Of a stretch of 64,000 bases of DNA, positions 34,223 through 41,097 are shown one piece after another. Source of the DNA: an uncultured Eubacterium sp. (GTDB lineage Bacteria > Bacillota > Clostridia > Oscillospirales > Acutalibacteraceae); assembly GCF_945980375.1 (NCBI RefSeq), contig NZ_CAMFQO010000005.1, positions 23,167-87,166 on the forward strand, read 5' to 3'. The stretch's first letter is position 1; each line of letters opens with the position of its first letter. The notes under the pieces were generated by a model, which worked only from the letters and a program-made list of their open reading frames with translations, did no database searches and was not told where the DNA came from. The position numbers and the translations under genes are program-made.

Positions 34223-35386
34223 TTACTTTCTTTCAATGTGAGAGGTAATCTTTTCGTCCTTTTCGTAAGGAACGTAATTGTCTTCCCAAGGGAAGGTGTA
34301 GCTCAAGCCAAGCTTGTCCCTTACCTCGCAGATTTCCTTTTGAACAGCCTCGTTGATAGGAACACCGCTGTTTTCTCTTTCCTTCCAAACAAGATATTCC
34401 TTTTCGCCTGCAGTATAAATTCTTTCCTCGCCCGGAGCCTTCTTTGATGCTCTGATGTCACGAAGGATTTCGCCTGTCTTCTTTCTTGTTTCGGCCTCGC
34501 CTACAAACTTTGATGTGTCAATAGCGAGGAAGAAGTGACCGAGATGATAAGGAACAAGGTTGCCGTTTTCGTCCTTGCCGTTAAGAGCCTTACCGTAATT
34601 GCCGTCCTGAAGAACTGCCGAAAGCAATTCAATTATCATAGCATAGCCGTAGCCCTTGTATCCACCGAGTGCTTCGCCGATACCGCCGAGAGCAGTAAGA
34701 GCAGCAGAGCCCTCACGAATTCTCTTTAGTGCCACACCTGCATCGCCCTCAACAGGCTCACCGTCAATGCCGATGATAGTGCCCGGGTGAACAGGCTCGC
34801 CGATTCTTTCGTAATATTCAATCTTACCGTTTTGAGTGATTGATGTTGCACAGTCGAGTACAAAATCAAATTCTTCATCTGACGGAATGCCCATTGTGAG
34901 TGGGTTGGTACCAAACATACCCTCAACACCGAAGGTCGGTGCAACAGACGGCCTTGCGTTTGTACCTGTAAATCCTATACAACCCTGCTCGGTAGCCTGT
35001 GTTGCGTAGTATCCTGCAATGCCGTAGTGGCAGGAGTTACGAACAGCAACCATACCCAAGCCGTATTCCTTTGCCTTGTCGATAGCCATTTGCATAGCCT
35101 TGTAGCCGATAACCTGACCCATACCGTCGTGTCCGTCTACAACAGCTGTACAAGGTGTTTCCTTAACTACCTCGAAGTTTGTAACAGGATTTTGGATACC
35201 TGCAACAATTCTGTCAATGTAAATTGGCTTAAATCTGTTACAGCCGTGGCTTTCAATACCTCTTTTGTCAGACTCCAAAAGGACATCCGTACAAATTTCT
35301 GCGTCCTCTCTCGGAACACCGTAGCCAACAAAGGCATCGGTTACAAAATCGGTAATTAAGTTCCAAGGACAAACAACCTTTCCCAT
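34223..35386 (-). CDS. Malate/L-lactate/ureidoglycolate dehydrogenase (LDH2 family)
   Basis: NAD(P)-dependent 2-hydroxyacid dehydrogenase of the LDH2/MDH2 fold, distinct from classical LDH. Family blocks include SDKRGIESHGCNRF, the catalytic His region RNSCHYGIAGYYA, FGTNPLTMGIPS and the C-terminal GGYKGYGYAMIIELLSAVL. Length is 387. AGGAGG lies upstream. Possible substrates are malate, lactate, sulfolactate or ureidoglycolate; the malic enzyme next door makes malate a reasonable guess. It has its own promoter at 35419-35448. Confidence 0.88.
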   Translation of the reverse strand: MGKVVCPWNLITDFVTDAFVGYGVPREDAEICTDVLLESDKRGIESHGCNRFKPIYIDRIVAGIQNPVTNFEVVKETPCTAVVDGHDGMGQVIGYKAMQMAIDKAKEYGLGMVAVRNSCHYGIAGYYATQATEQGCIGFTGTNARPSVAPTFGVEGMFGTNPLTMGIPSDEEFDFVLDCATSITQNGKIEYYERIGEPVHPGTIIGIDGEPVEGDAGVALKRIREGSAALTALGGIGEALGGYKGYGYAMIIELLSAVLQDGNYGKALNGKDENGNLVPYHLGHFFLAIDTSKFVGEAETRKKTGEILRDIRASKKAPGEERIYTAGEKEYLVWKERENSGVPINEAVQKEICEVRDKLGLSYTFPWEDNYVPYEKDEKITSHIERK

Positions 35387-35418
35387 AATATATAAACCTC
35401 CTAAAATATTCTAAATCT

Positions 35419-35448
35419 ATTATATCACCAAAAGTGATGTATAGTCAA
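35419..35448 (-). promoter_or_regulatory. Promoter of the LDH2-type gene with internal palindrome
   Basis: Minus strand TTGACT (35448-35443), 18 bases, TATAAT (35424-35419) with extended TGA. Between them lie ATCAC and GTGAT arms (35424-35428 and 35434-35438), a possible repressor site. Confidence 0.7.
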
Positions 35449-35462
35449 ACATTAACGACAAA

Positions 35463-36965
35463 TTATCTTTCCCAATTTCTGCTTCGCTCAACTGCTCGCT
35501 TCCAGTCGGAATACTTTTTGTTTCTCAAATCCTCCGGCATTGACGGAACAAATATTTTGTCAACCTCGCGGTTAGCCTCAATTTCATCCGTGCTTTCCCA
35601 AACACCTGTTGCAAGGCCTGCAAGATAAGCCGCACCCAAGGCGGTAGCCTCTCTGTTCTTTGGACGGTTAACATTACAGCCTGTCATATCAGCCTGAATT
35701 TGCATCATAATGTCCGAAATGCTGGCACCGCCGTCAACACGAAGATCCTTGAGTCTGATTGAGCTGTCCTTCATCATAGCCTCAAGCAAGTCTGTCATTT
35801 GGTATGTAATGCTTTCAAGCACGGCACGGCAAACATGCTTTTTGTTGATAGACCTTGTCAACCCAACCATTATGCCGCGTGCATACATATCCCAATACGG
35901 AGCGCCTAAGCCTGTAAAGGCAGGCACAAGATACAAGCCGTTACTGTCCTCAACCTGCATTGCAAGCTCGTCACACTCGGCGGCGGAGCCGATTAATTCA
36001 AGCTCGTCACGAAGCCACTTGATTACAGAGCCTGCGTTAAATGCAGAGCCCTCAAGGTCATATATAACCTTTCCGTCAAGTCCCCAAGCAATACCGGTGA
36101 GCAGGTTAGACCTGCTTTCAATTCTTTTTTCACCTGTGTTCATAAGCAGGAAACAGCCTGTGCCGTATGTATTTTTTGCCTGGCCAACCTCAAAGCAGCC
36201 CTGACCGAACAATGCACCCGGCTGGTCGCCTATTGCACCTGCGATAGGTACTCCCTCAAGGTCCTCAATTCCCGTGATTTTTGCAACAGTTCCATAGATA
36301 TGGCTTGACGGCTTAACCTCAGGCAAAATGCTCATTGGTATGCCCATCTTTTCGCAAAGGTATTCGTCCCAGCAAAGCCTGTCAATATCAAAAAGCATTG
36401 TTCTGCACGCATTGGAGTAATCCGTAACGTGAGCCTTACCGCCTGTCAAATTCCAAATTAGCCATGTATCAATTGTGCCAAACAGTACCTCGCCTCGCTC
36501 TGCCTTTTCTCTTGCGCCCTCAACATTATCTAAAATCCACTTGATTTTGGTTGCGCTGAAGTATGCGTCAATCAAAAGGCCTGTTGTGCTTTTGATGTAA
36601 TCCGAAAGGCCTTGAGCCTTTAGCTCCTCGCAGTATTCCGCTGTTCTTCTGCACTGCCAAACGATAGCATTGTACAATGGTGTGCCGGTTTCTTTATCCC
36701 AAAGGATAGTAGTTTCTCTTTGGTTGGTGATGCCTATGCCTGCAATGTCTTTTGGATTAACAGTACCCTCACGCAGTGCACCGATCATAGAGCTTACAAC
36801 GGAGAATAAAATCTCGTGCGGATCATGCTCAACCCAACCGTTTTGCGGGTAAAACTGTGTAAATTCATTTTGGTTTTTAGCAACAATTTCACCCTTTTTG
36901 TTAAAAATAATGGCACGGGAGCTTGTTGTGCCCTGGTCAAGTGCCATAACAAATTTTTCTGCCAT
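35463..36965 (-). CDS. glpK: Glycerol kinase
   Basis: Phosphorylates glycerol to glycerol-3-phosphate. FGGY-family motifs: DQGTTSSRA at the start, NQRETTI, the sugar-binding region with [11 protein letters not shown], the ATP-site [16 protein letters not shown] block, and the signature [16 protein letters not shown]. Length of 500 is exact for the family when starting at the ATG 36965, which has AAAGGGG upstream; an in-frame upstream ATG is not needed. No glpF or glpD next to it. Promoter at 37017-37045. Confidence 0.96.
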   Translation of the reverse strand: MAEKFVMALDQGTTSSRAIIFNKKGEIVAKNQNEFTQFYPQNGWVEHDPHEILFSVVSSMIGALREGTVNPKDIAGIGITNQRETTILWDKETGTPLYNAIVWQCRRTAEYCEELKAQGLSDYIKSTTGLLIDAYFSATKIKWILDNVEGAREKAERGEVLFGTIDTWLIWNLTGGKAHVTDYSNACRTMLFDIDRLCWDEYLCEKMGIPMSILPEVKPSSHIYGTVAKITGIEDLEGVPIAGAIGDQPGALFGQGCFEVGQAKNTYGTGCFLLMNTGEKRIESRSNLLTGIAWGLDGKVIYDLEGSAFNAGSVIKWLRDELELIGSAAECDELAMQVEDSNGLYLVPAFTGLGAPYWDMYARGIMVGLTRSINKKHVCRAVLESITYQMTDLLEAMMKDSSIRLKDLRVDGGASISDIMMQIQADMTGCNVNRPKNREATALGAAYLAGLATGVWESTDEIEANREVDKIFVPSMPEDLRNKKYSDWKRAVERSRNWER

Positions 36966-37016
36966 ATTAAACCCCTTTGTTTTATGGTTGATCATACTGT
37001 ATTATCATATAATATA

Positions 37017-37045
37017 ATTTTACTCTATATATATACTACTGTCAA
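37017..37045 (-). promoter_or_regulatory. Promoter of glpK
   Basis: Minus strand TTGACA (37045-37040), 17 bases, TAAAAT (37022-37017). Near-consensus. Confidence 0.8.
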
Positions 37046-37097
37046 CGACCTAAAATAACGAAAATTATTGTATTAATTTGTAAAGTTCTACAAAATG

Positions 37098-37119
37098 AAA
37101 AGAGGGCGAAATTGCCCTC
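37098..37119 (-). terminator. Terminator of acpP
   Basis: Minus strand GAGGGC (37119-37114), 6-base loop, GCCCTC (37107-37102), followed by TTTT. Confidence 0.75.
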
Positions 37120-37158
37120 CCTGCAAATTTTGTATATTAGTCGATATTTGTATAAATA

Positions 37159-37395
37159 TTACGATTCGGTATAGTTGCTTTCTATAAAGGTAACAATATC
37201 CTCAACGGTTTTCATTCCTTCAATAACACTGTCGGGAACCTCTAATCCGTATTGATCCTCGATGCTCATAACAATATCGATTGCATCAAGAGAATCTGCA
37301 CCAAGGTCAGCCGCAAGGTCGGATGTCAACTCTATTGTGTTAGGATCAAGATCAAGATTTTCTGCCAATATATCCTTTACTTCTTCAAAAATCAT
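37159..37395 (-). CDS. acpP: Acyl carrier protein
   Basis: Small acidic carrier of fatty-acid intermediates on a 4'-phosphopantetheine arm attached to the Ser of GADSLDAID (about residue 35). Its 78 residues and charge pattern are typical of AcpP. AAGGAG precedes the ATG. It is monocistronic here, with its own promoter and terminator and no fab genes nearby, so it could be the main fatty-acid ACP or a second specialised copy. Confidence 0.93.
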   Translation of the reverse strand: MIFEEVKDILAENLDLDPNTIELTSDLAADLGADSLDAIDIVMSIEDQYGLEVPDSVIEGMKTVEDIVTFIESNYTES

Positions 37396-37419
37396 AGTAA
37401 TATGCTCCTTAAAAAAATG

Positions 37420-37448
37420 TTGTGATATTTAGTATTATATGTTATTAT
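37420..37448 (+). promoter_or_regulatory. Candidate promoter of aroE-aroK
   Basis: TTGTGA (37420-37425), 17 bases, TATTAT (37443-37448). It overlaps head-to-head with the acpP promoter. Confidence 0.5.
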
Positions 37449-37449
37449 C

Positions 37450-37478
37450 ATATTAGTAAGTTTTGAATAATTTGTCAA
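37450..37478 (-). promoter_or_regulatory. Promoter of acpP
   Basis: Minus strand TTGACA (37478-37473), 17 bases, TAATAT (37455-37450). Confidence 0.75.
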
Positions 37479-37520
37479 TAATTTTATTGCAAGATTTTTC
37501 AAAATTCGGAGGTAAGCAAA

Positions 37521-38372
37521 ATGGAAATAAAAAGGAATAATAAGTACGGACTTACCGGATACCCTTTGGGACACTCCATGAGTCCGGTTATTCATAGAGA
37601 GCTTTTCAAAATCAGCGGAGTGGATGCAACCTATGATTTGGTTGAATCTGCACCGGAAAAGCTGGGTGAAGCATTTGAGTCTATCCTTTGCGGTATGCGA
37701 GGCTTTAATGTTACTATTCCGCATAAGATTGATATTATTAAATATTTGGACGAGCTTTCTCCGAGGGCAGAGCTTTTCGGTGCCGTAAACACCGTAGATG
37801 TCAGAGAGGATAAAGCAGTCGGTCACAATACCGATTGTGCAGGCTTTTTGTCAGCACTTCAAATGGCGGATATAGAGCTTAAGGGTGATGTCCTGCTACT
37901 CGGCTGCGGAGGTGTTGCAAGGATGATTGCCTTTGAAGCAATTATTGCAGATGCAAGCCTTACCATTGCTGTAAGAGAGGCAGATTTGCCCGTGGCAGAA
38001 AAGCTTAAGCAGGAGATTGCAGACAAGCTTGGCAGGGAATGTAAAATTATTCTTTTAGGCGAGGCAAAGGGCGGATATGATTTGGTTGTTAACGGCACAC
38101 CTGTCGGTATGTATCCCAATATTGACGCCTGCCCTGTAAGTGAAGAGGTTATTAAAAGCTCGAAGGCAGTGTTTGATGTAATCTACAATCCGCAGGAAAC
38201 CGTGTTTATAAAATATGCAAAACAGGCGGGGGTTAAGTGCTCCGGCGGTCTTTCAATGCTTGTTTGGCAGGCAGCCGTTGCACAGGAGATTTGGAATGGC
38301 GTTAAATTCTCCAATGATGATATTGCCAAGGTTATAGAAATAACACAAAGGGAGCTTGATAAAAATGAATAA
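37521..38372 (+). CDS. aroE: Shikimate dehydrogenase
   Basis: NADPH-dependent reduction of 3-dehydroshikimate to shikimate in aromatic amino acid synthesis. Motifs: GYPLGHSMSPVIH (shikimate site), NVTIPHK with the catalytic Lys, GHNTDCAGF with the Asp, GCGGVARM (nucleotide loop), and the C-terminal GLSMLVWQAA. Length of 283 is normal. CGGAGG precedes the ATG. It overlaps aroK by eight bases. Confidence 0.95.
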   Translation: MEIKRNNKYGLTGYPLGHSMSPVIHRELFKISGVDATYDLVESAPEKLGEAFESILCGMRGFNVTIPHKIDIIKYLDELSPRAELFGAVNTVDVREDKAVGHNTDCAGFLSALQMADIELKGDVLLLGCGGVARMIAFEAIIADASLTIAVREADLPVAEKLKQEIADKLGRECKIILLGEAKGGYDLVVNGTPVGMYPNIDACPVSEEVIKSSKAVFDVIYNPQETVFIKYAKQAGVKCSGGLSMLVWQAAVAQEIWNGVKFSNDDIAKVIEITQRELDKNE

Positions 38373-38856
38373 TATTGTTCTTTGTGGATTTATGGGCAGT
38401 GGCAAAACCGTTGTAGGCAGGGAGCTTGCAAAGATAATGGGAGCCAAATTTGTTGACACCGATGAGCTTATAGAAAAGGAGCAGGGGATTGCCATTAAGG
38501 CAATTTTTGCCACTCACGGAGAGGATTATTTCAGGGATTTAGAATATGAAATGTGCAAAAAGGTTGCACAAATGAAGGGTGCCGTTGTCTCAACAGGCGG
38601 CGGTGCAATGACATTTGCCCGCAATGTTGAGGCGATAAAGCAGGGCTCAAAGGTTGTTTTTCTTGATGCCTCCTTTGATGTAATTTGTGACAGGATAGGA
38701 AACAGTACAACAAGACCTCTTTTTCAGGACAGGGAAAAAGCAAAAAGGCTGTATGATGAACGCAAGGATAAATATCTTGCAGCAGCCGATTATGTTGTTA
38801 ACGGCGATATGGGAGCAAGAAAAACTGCTCTGGAAATTGCTGACCTTTTTAGATAA
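38365..38856 (+). CDS. aroK: Shikimate kinase
   Basis: Phosphorylates shikimate at the 3-OH with ATP. P-loop GFMGSGKT at residues 8-15, the shikimate-site DTDELI and RDLEYE, STGGGAM, and the lid Arg region STTRPL. Length of 163 is usual. I use the ATG at 38365 with GGGAG 11 bases upstream; a TTG at 38356 is too close to that site. The start lies within the end of aroE, so translation is coupled. Confidence 0.94.
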   Translation: MNNIVLCGFMGSGKTVVGRELAKIMGAKFVDTDELIEKEQGIAIKAIFATHGEDYFRDLEYEMCKKVAQMKGAVVSTGGGAMTFARNVEAIKQGSKVVFLDASFDVICDRIGNSTTRPLFQDREKAKRLYDERKDKYLAAADYVVNGDMGARKTALEIADLFR

Positions 38857-38889
38857 TAGACTGATTTGAGCTGTTACGTATGTATAAAA

Positions 38890-38906
38890 AGTTACGATGT
38901 TGTAAC
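38890..38906 (+). promoter_or_regulatory. AGTTAC-N5-TGTAAC box upstream of the permease promoter
   Basis: Two half-sites with a 5-base gap, 16 bases upstream of the -35 at 38923. Same type as the boxes before murA/dusB and the CHAP gene. Confidence 0.4.
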
Positions 38907-38922
38907 CATTTGCCAAAATGTG

Positions 38923-38951
38923 TTGAAAAATGCAAATGCATATGATATAAT
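38923..38951 (+). promoter_or_regulatory. Promoter of the structured leader and ABC permease
   Basis: TTGAAA (38923-38928), 17 bases, TATAAT (38946-38951) with extended TGA. The expected start, about 38958, is a few bases before the first helix of the structured leader. Confidence 0.8.
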
Positions 38952-38957
38952 GGCACA

Positions 38958-39279
38958 GATTTAAGTTGGCGGTAGCCGAAATAATATGCCTAAAATACAA
39001 AATAATGGCACCTTTGCACATTTTTTGTTTTGACATACGCAAGTATGCCTGCAACAAAGAAATGCACAAATTTCCTCATAATTTTGTATTTTAGGTGCCT
39101 TGCAGTTTTGATGTAAAGATTTTTCGTCAAGACAAGGCATAATTATTTTTGCATACTGCCGTATTCAAAAATAATTTAACAACGTATTGGCGGAAAATAT
39201 TGTATCAAAACCACATTATTTCGACTACCGCCAACTTAAGAGTCTGATTTTTCAGCTGAAAATAGAGGTGTTCAATTTA
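38958..39279 (+). ncRNA. Large structured leader RNA (candidate cis-regulatory element)
   Basis: A 320-base untranslated region with nested complementary segments. P1: 38961-38985 with 39215-39239, 24 of 25 pairs (only C38976/A39224 fails). P2: 38989-39007 with 39077-39095, 18 of 19. Inside P2: 39013-39029 with 39053-39070 containing a 2x2 loop, then CATAC-GCAA-GTATG (39034-39047), a GNRA tetraloop. P4: 39096-39102 with 39133-39139, extended by 39106-39113 with 39125-39132. P3: 39141-39151 with 39166-39176, extended by ATAC/GTAT. A second copy of TTGGCGG (39187-39193) could displace the 5' strand of P1. A palindrome TTTTCAGCTGAAAA (39249-39262) precedes the ribosome site. I do not recognise a known riboswitch. 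A MITE with 25-base ends is the alternative, but no target duplication is visible. Confidence 0.7.
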
Positions 39280-40137
39280 ATGAGTGCTGAAACACAAAAG
39301 GTTGAGGTTAAGCATACCGTCGATATGTTCAGGAAGTACAAGGATTTATTGTTGGAGCTTACCCGCAAAAATGTTAAGCTCAAATACAGAAATTCATGGC
39401 TTGGTATTTTTTGGAGCTTTTTACAGCCGCTTCTTAATATGATAGTATTGTCTGTTGTATTTGGTACGTTGCTTGGCAGAAAGGCAGACGGTGTGGTTTG
39501 CTATCCGGTATATTTGTTTTCAGGCAGATTGATATATGAATTCTTTGTTACATCAACAAAGCAGTCGCTCACAGCATTTAGGCGCAACGCGGCGATTATT
39601 AAAAAGGTATATGTTCCAAAGTATATGTATCCGTTGTCATCAACGCTTTCAACCTTTGTTACATTTGCAATTTCAACACTGTGCTATGTATGTGTTTGGA
39701 TATTCTTTAAGCTAACAGGCATCAGCGGCGGTGCTGATTTGACAGTAAGCTGGAAGATAGTTCTTGTGTTCCTGCCAATGATATTGCTGCTTATGTTTTC
39801 GGTAGGCATCGGCTTGGTGCTTTCGGTAGTTAATGTTTATTTTAGGGATATAGAATATATCTGGGATGTGTGCACAAAGCTTTTGATGTATGTGGTGCCT
39901 ATTTTGTATTCACTCAAAAGATTTGAAGGCAGAAAGCTTGTATGGTTCATTAAGCTTAATCCACTGTATTCTATGATAGAATTGTTCAGGCAATGCGTGC
40001 TTTACGGTGACAGTGTTCCTGCACAGTTCCTTAGCTGGAAGCTTGTGCTTTACGCAACCGGGGTGTCGATCGCATCACTTGTAATCGGCATTTATGTGTT
40101 TAATAAGTATTCGGACAAAATTGTTTATCATTTGTAA
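39280..40137 (+). CDS. ABC-2 type polysaccharide/teichoic-acid export permease (TagG/Wzm-like), orphan
   Basis: Membrane half of an ABC exporter for lipid-linked polysaccharide or teichoic acid. An amphipathic N-terminus (LLLELTRKNVKLKYRNSWLG) precedes about six membrane helices, with the family block YFRDIEYIWDVCTKLLMYVVPILY near residues 185-210. Length of 285 is typical. I start at ATG 39280 with AGAGGTG upstream; the longer open frame runs through the inverted repeat and is not credible. No ATPase (TagH/Wzt) gene is adjacent, which is unusual. It sits behind the structured leader and its own promoter. Confidence 0.88.
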   Translation: MSAETQKVEVKHTVDMFRKYKDLLLELTRKNVKLKYRNSWLGIFWSFLQPLLNMIVLSVVFGTLLGRKADGVVCYPVYLFSGRLIYEFFVTSTKQSLTAFRRNAAIIKKVYVPKYMYPLSSTLSTFVTFAISTLCYVCVWIFFKLTGISGGADLTVSWKIVLVFLPMILLLMFSVGIGLVLSVVNVYFRDIEYIWDVCTKLLMYVVPILYSLKRFEGRKLVWFIKLNPLYSMIELFRQCVLYGDSVPAQFLSWKLVLYATGVSIASLVIGIYVFNKYSDKIVYHL

Positions 40138-40142
40138 AAAGT

Positions 40143-40180
40143 AATTCCTTATGAAGTATATGCTTCATAAGGAATTTTTT
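40143..40180. terminator. Bidirectional Rho-independent terminator
   Basis: 14-bp stem (40143-40156 with 40163-40176) and 6-base loop with T run on the plus strand and A run on the left, between the permease and the convergent minus-strand operon. Confidence 0.9.
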
Positions 40181-40364
40181 ATAGCTCGTTTTCTTCCTCG
40201 TATTCTTTGGAATACTCGGTGTTTTCAAGGCTTGGGATAGGCACACCCATTTCGGTAGTGCCGTCAGGCTGAACTGTTGGGTTGTACACACTTTCACAGT
40301 ATTTGTTGGTAATATTCGGATTGAGCCTATATTTTCTTTTGTAGCTCTTTTTTTCTTTTTTCAT
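40179..40364 (-). CDS. Small hypothetical protein, coupled to the M23-like gene
   Basis: 61 residues, basic at the start (KKEKKSYKRKYRLN) and acidic at the end (EYSKEYEEENEL), no hydrophobic segment. I do not recognise it. Support comes from the exact ATGA overlap with the upstream M23-like gene, and from its stop falling at the edge of the shared terminator. It could be chance. Confidence 0.5.
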   Translation of the reverse strand: MKKEKKSYKRKYRLNPNITNKYCESVYNPTVQPDGTTEMGVPIPSLENTEYSKEYEEENEL

Positions 40365-41056
40365 TCTGTTTTGCTCATAACGTCAAGTGGGTTTACTGTT
40401 TGATTGTTAAGCTTTGTGTAAAGGTGAAGATGAACACCGTCGCTTGATTCGCAGGGGATTTTTCCAAGGGTGCCTATTGTGTTGCCGATGTCAACAAAAT
40501 CTCCCTTTTTGACCGACGCACTTTCAAGCCCGCAGTAGCGTGCAACAAGCTTTGCACCGTGGTCAATTTCTACACACAGCCCGTACATAGAATCGTTGTA
40601 CACATTTGTTACAAGACCGTCGTTGATTGCAACAACCTTATCGCCCAACGCACCGCTGAAATCAACTGCCGTGTGTGCCCTGTAATCGTTTAAGGTTTTG
40701 TTTAAGGTAAGCTCCTCGCTGTATCCCTTTGTAACTGCCTCGCCGAGTGGATACTTGTAATAGCTTTTGTACGGAGTGTTGTTTTCGTTTTGCTCCATTG
40801 TGGCTTTTTCAGTTGTTTGCTTTTTTGTAGTGCTCTGCGTAGCTTTTTCTTTTTGTGTTGTTTCCTTTGCAGTCACGGCGTGCTGTACCTCGGTTGTTTC
40901 AACAATGGTTGTCGGCTCGTTTACGGTATCGTCCTTGTTACCCGTCGTTGTGGAAAAATACACAATCAGTCCAAGCGACACAATGCATAGGCATACAACC
41001 GAAAACAACGCCTTTACGTTTTTATTTTCTTTTTTCTTGTAATTTGATGTAGACAT
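40361..41056 (-). CDS. Membrane-anchored M23-family (LytM-like) peptidase
   Basis: A short basic N-terminus and one membrane helix (about residues 18-36) are followed by a Thr/Lys/Glu-rich linker (about 40-95) and an M23 domain (about 115-225). Zinc ligands are visible as HTAVD and HLHL. The site therefore looks complete, unlike many EnvC-type homologs. SpoIIQ-like sporulation roles share this layout, but I cannot assign one. I prefer the ATG 41056, whose ribosome site GAGG is inside the 3' arm of the upstream mfd terminator. Length is 231. Confidence 0.82.
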   Translation of the reverse strand: MSTSNYKKKENKNVKALFSVVCLCIVSLGLIVYFSTTTGNKDDTVNEPTTIVETTEVQHAVTAKETTQKEKATQSTTKKQTTEKATMEQNENNTPYKSYYKYPLGEAVTKGYSEELTLNKTLNDYRAHTAVDFSGALGDKVVAINDGLVTNVYNDSMYGLCVEIDHGAKLVARYCGLESASVKKGDFVDIGNTIGTLGKIPCESSDGVHLHLYTKLNNQTVNPLDVMSKTE

Positions 41057-41090
41057 AAAAAACACCTCGATTGTATTATCAACCGAGGTG
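41057..41090 (-). terminator. Terminator of mfd, overlapping the next gene's ribosome site
   Basis: Minus strand CACCTCG (41090-41084), 14-base loop, CGAGGTG (41069-41063), then TTTTTT directly before ATG 41056. The 3' arm contains GAGG used by the M23-like gene. Confidence 0.75.
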
Positions 41091-41097
41091 CTTTGTT

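Noticed and set aside
38961..39239. Reading the structured leader as a MITE with 25-base terminal inverted repeats
   Set aside because: No flanking target duplication is visible, no second copy is in the window, and the promoter-to-helix spacing fits a transcript leader better. It is kept as the alternative.
39187..39279. 31-codon N-terminal extension of the ABC permease
   Set aside because: It starts at a TTG without a ribosome site and runs through the strand of the long helix; the family N-terminus and AGAGGTG site favour ATG 39280.
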